Shown in pieces: positions 61,722-64,000 of a stretch of 64,000 bases of DNA. Made by a program: the position numbers and the translations under genes. The notes under the pieces were generated by a model. It was not told the DNA's origin. It saw only the letters and a list, made by a program, of their open reading frames with translations, and made no database searches. Positions within the stretch are counted from its first letter, which is position 1, and every line of letters starts with the position of its first letter. Source of the stretch: an uncultured Pseudomonadales bacterium (GTDB lineage: Bacteria > Pseudomonadota > Gammaproteobacteria > Pseudomonadales > Azotimanducaceae); NCBI GenBank assembly GCA_938017975.1, contig CALIKQ010000003.1, positions 1-64,000 of the forward strand, read 5' to 3'.

Positions 61722-62972
61722 TTGACTGATTCCATCCAGCGTATTCCGCTCGCTCAGAGAGCAGCGCAAATTTTGTTCCGCGCCGGGCTTCTGAGCTTGG
61801 GCGCGATGACGTTCCTGTTCACTTCCTGCACGTCGACTGAAATTGTCACTGCTAATTCTGCTCCGCCGGTGCAGTTGGTTTCCTCGATCAACGATTCTGA
61901 CCGCCTTGATATTCTTGTTCTGCCATTCGACCCTAACCTAGACACGCTTGCGGAGGCGAATCAAGGCGATATACCGATTTCTGCAGACGTACGGCGCGCA
62001 GAATCTAGATACATTGCCTTTCATCTCAAGGATACCCTTGAGCAAACTGGTAACTGGGGTATTGTCAGGGTCGTCCCCTCGGCTGCGGACCATCATGCGG
62101 TCACCGTCACCGGTACAATCATCGAATCTGATGGAGAACAGCTCCATGCCGAGGTGACTGCCAAAGACGCAACTGGACGGCTGTGGTTTAGTCGGACTTA
62201 TCAAGACATTGCGAGCAAATATGGCTATCAGTCGCTCCAAGAGGACCCATTTCAAGATTTTTACAACGACATCGCCAACGATCTCGTGCGCGCCTATCAG
62301 TCGCTCTCAACCAGAGACATTCGTCAAATTCAACAGGTCGCGAATCTACAATTCGCTGCCAATCTTGCGCCCTTAGCCTTCGAGGGTTATCTGACAGCCA
62401 CCAAACGCGGTGAGATTCTGATCAATCAATTGCCAGCATCCAATGATGCCAGCATGCTTCGAGTCAACCGACTTCGAGCACAGGATGATCTTCTCACTGA
62501 CACCCTTGATGATTTTTACCTCAAGTTCTACCGTGATATTAAACCGTCCTACGATGAATGGCGGTACGCCACCTATGATGAGGCAATTCGGCTCAGACAA
62601 ATGAACAAGCAAGCACGTAACCGGTTATTAACTGGCGCAGCCCTCATTGCCGGAGGCATTTATGCCGGTTCGCAAAGTGAGACCTGGGCCGCAGATGCAG
62701 CCTCTGCTGGCGCCGTAATGGGGGGCATTACGGCGATTAAAAGTGGACTAGACCGGCGAAAACAGACCGAAATTCACGAGCAAGCACTGCAAGAATTGAC
62801 CCAATCACTGAGCCTCGAGATCGCACCGAACGTGCTTGATATCGAAGGAGAAACGCGCGAACTGACGGGTTCTGCCGAGCGCCAATACGCTCAATGGCGC
62901 GATATCCTCGCAGAAATTTATCGCGAAGAACGCGGCGGCGACCAGAATCCCAAAGGCGCCCTAACCCAGTGA
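61722..62972 (+). CDS. Lipoprotein with glycine-rich hydrophobic segment, unknown function
   Basis: A 416-residue protein starting at TTG, with AAGGA nine bases upstream; no ATG fits. The signal ends in LFTSC, a slightly atypical lipobox at Cys36. Residues 60-200 (DILVLPFDPNL, then AVTVTGTIIESDGE and AEVTAKDATGRLWF) form a fold that recalls CsgG/LpoB/TolB-N-type lipoproteins, given as an impression. A glycine/alanine-rich hydrophobic part at about 308-340 (LTGAALIAGGIYAG ... AGAVMGGITAI) may cross or insert into a membrane. The C-terminus is helical and charged. Its stop overlaps the start of the pseudokinase gene. Confidence 0.8.
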   Translation: MTDSIQRIPLAQRAAQILFRAGLLSLGAMTFLFTSCTSTEIVTANSAPPVQLVSSINDSDRLDILVLPFDPNLDTLAEANQGDIPISADVRRAESRYIAFHLKDTLEQTGNWGIVRVVPSAADHHAVTVTGTIIESDGEQLHAEVTAKDATGRLWFSRTYQDIASKYGYQSLQEDPFQDFYNDIANDLVRAYQSLSTRDIRQIQQVANLQFAANLAPLAFEGYLTATKRGEILINQLPASNDASMLRVNRLRAQDDLLTDTLDDFYLKFYRDIKPSYDEWRYATYDEAIRLRQMNKQARNRLLTGAALIAGGIYAGSQSETWAADAASAGAVMGGITAIKSGLDRRKQTEIHEQALQELTQSLSLEIAPNVLDIEGETRELTGSAERQYAQWRDILAEIYREERGGDQNPKGALTQ

Positions 62973-64000
62973 ACCCAAAATTCTCTGTGGGCGACCAGCT
63001 CGGCGAAAGATTTAGCCTTCGCGAAGCCATTTCCACGCCTGATCATCAATGTGAGCGTTGGGCAGCGCTCGACAAGAAATCCGGGGCCTTGGTCATGCTG
63101 ACCGTCATCGGCCAAAATGATGCGCTCGAGCGGGAGTTTCGAGGGATCAGCGCACGGCTCAAAATGCTCAGCCATCCGCACATCAATCCGCACCTGGATT
63201 TTTGGGCTGATGCGGAAAACCTCATTATCGTCGACGCGCTCCCTCAAGAATCGATGCCGGCACCAACCATTGGGGAGGACAGGTCTCACAAGCAGCTCGA
63301 ACCCAAGGTCCTGCTCGAGGTCCTTGAATTCAGTGAGGCCTTAGGATTTACGATCGCAGACTTCAGCACCGATTGGGTTTGGATCGACAAAAACGGTGAA
63401 CCGATCTTGCTGCTATTAGGATGGCCGAACACCGCTACTTTGCGGGATGCGGCCTCGACGAACCCGACCTTAGAAGGACCTACTGGATTTGGATCTTGGC
63501 TTTATCAACACCAAACCGGAGATATTCCGGCAGATGCCAATTCAATCGAAGGGCATCCAACCTTAACGCCAGAATCAAAGCGGCTTATCGGCCTGGCACA
63601 GCTGAACAAAGATGCGTCTTTTTCTTCCTTGGCACGAGCCTTCAACCTCGAGGAAACACTCACCGAAGCTGGCTCTGGCGTCTCAGCGCTTGACGCTAAA
63701 CCCTTTGACAAAATTACGCCCAAATTCACCCATGAGGTGCCTAACCAAGGTCATTCCATCGAAACCGAATCCACCCCCGATGGCAGCTTGATCAGATTGT
63801 TGGGTATCGGACTCCTTGTCATCGTCGCGGGTTTTGTCTTTCTCGTACTACCAGGGCTTGTCTCACAACCTCAAGTTGAACCGCTCAGGGAACTGAGCGC
63901 TGGCCCTAAAACACCCGAAGGCAATGTGGAGAGCCCGAGCCCACTCACTGTCGCCAAGGATAAGCTTGCTCGGGAAGAAGCCTTAAGGCTTGCAGAGGTC
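62969..64000 (+). CDS. Membrane-anchored pseudokinase-like protein (partial, runs off the window)
   Basis: A frame of 344 codons, open to the right edge, starts at GTG 62969 overlapping the previous stop (GTGA). Residues 1-150 align by eye with the small and large lobes of a Ser/Thr protein kinase: GDQLGERFSLREA at the start, WAALDKKSGALVMLTVI, EREFRGISARLKMLSHPHI (helix C and the HPNI-like turn), and the catalytic-loop region ALGFTIADFSTDWVWIDKNGEP. But VAIK's Lys is Thr45, the HRD His and Arg are Ile-Ala (129-130), the catalytic Asn is Trp136, and DFG is LLG. So it should not phosphorylate. A membrane segment lies at 274-298, then a periplasmic-facing part starts. Confidence 0.75.
   Translation, partial: MNPKFSVGDQLGERFSLREAISTPDHQCERWAALDKKSGALVMLTVIGQNDALEREFRGISARLKMLSHPHINPHLDFWADAENLIIVDALPQESMPAPTIGEDRSHKQLEPKVLLEVLEFSEALGFTIADFSTDWVWIDKNGEPILLLLGWPNTATLRDAASTNPTLEGPTGFGSWLYQHQTGDIPADANSIEGHPTLTPESKRLIGLAQLNKDASFSSLARAFNLEETLTEAGSGVSALDAKPFDKITPKFTHEVPNQGHSIETESTPDGSLIRLLGIGLLVIVAGFVFLVLPGLVSQPQVEPLRELSAGPKTPEGNVESPSPLTVAKDKLAREEALRLAEV

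Overview
The window looks like chromosomal DNA from a free-living, probably marine, gammaproteobacterium of moderate GC content. The cmoA-cmoB pair, a Bax-type glucosaminidase, a NADP-dependent monomeric isocitrate dehydrogenase and a BepA-like M48 protease all fit that group. Many fatty-acid and lipophilic-substrate genes (CoA-transferase, crotonase, acyl-CoA dehydrogenase, thiolase-like protein, P450, several 2-oxoglutarate oxygenases) recall marine oligotroph clades, but the genus cannot be fixed from the sequence. No tRNA, rRNA, CRISPR array, transposase or phage module was seen. Genes are dense, with frequent strand switches and short operons.

Region by region. 0-6.6 kb: a sugar:cation symporter-like MFS protein, a periplasmic D-Ala-D-Ala dipeptidase, and two MATE exporters either side of a PhyH dioxygenase. 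6.9-12.9 kb: class III CoA-transferase, a crotonase lacking one catalytic Glu, an HNH nuclease, the cmoAB wobble-uridine tRNA modification pair, and a conserved protein of unknown function. 13-21.5 kb: concentrative nucleoside transporter, 2OG oxygenase, REC-EAL c-di-GMP phosphodiesterase, a coupled symporter-P450 pair with a CRP-like palindrome before it, and isocitrate dehydrogenase. 22-30.5 kb: pseudouridine synthase, hydrolases, a 5'-nucleotidase-like phosphatase, acyl-CoA dehydrogenase, metallophosphoesterase and MBL hydrolase. 30.7-41 kb: MFS exporter, a hybrid histidine-kinase-like protein whose ATP-binding motifs are gone, sulfatase, SMP-30 lactonase, CinA-type protein, and uvrA followed by six 14-bp tandem repeats. 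41-54.9 kb: three Nudix hydrolases, a PhyH operon that includes an unlisted 42-codon gene, Bax, SDR, an orphan molybdopterin oxidoreductase, a MerC-type membrane protein, YdjC-type deacetylase, thiolase-like protein, LLM flavoprotein and M48 protease.

The most unusual part is 55.1-64 kb, where nearly every product is exported and none has an obvious assigned function. It holds two adjacent proteins with repeat-rich bodies and TonB-C-like C-termini, two lipoproteins on the opposite strand, then a tight operon. That operon encodes a Ser/Pro-repeat lipoprotein, a second lipoprotein with a glycine-rich hydrophobic segment, and a membrane-anchored protein whose N-terminus resembles a Ser/Thr kinase that has lost the ATP-binding Lys, catalytic-loop Asn and DFG motif. 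This last gene runs off the window edge. I regard this locus as the best candidate here for an undescribed cell-envelope system.
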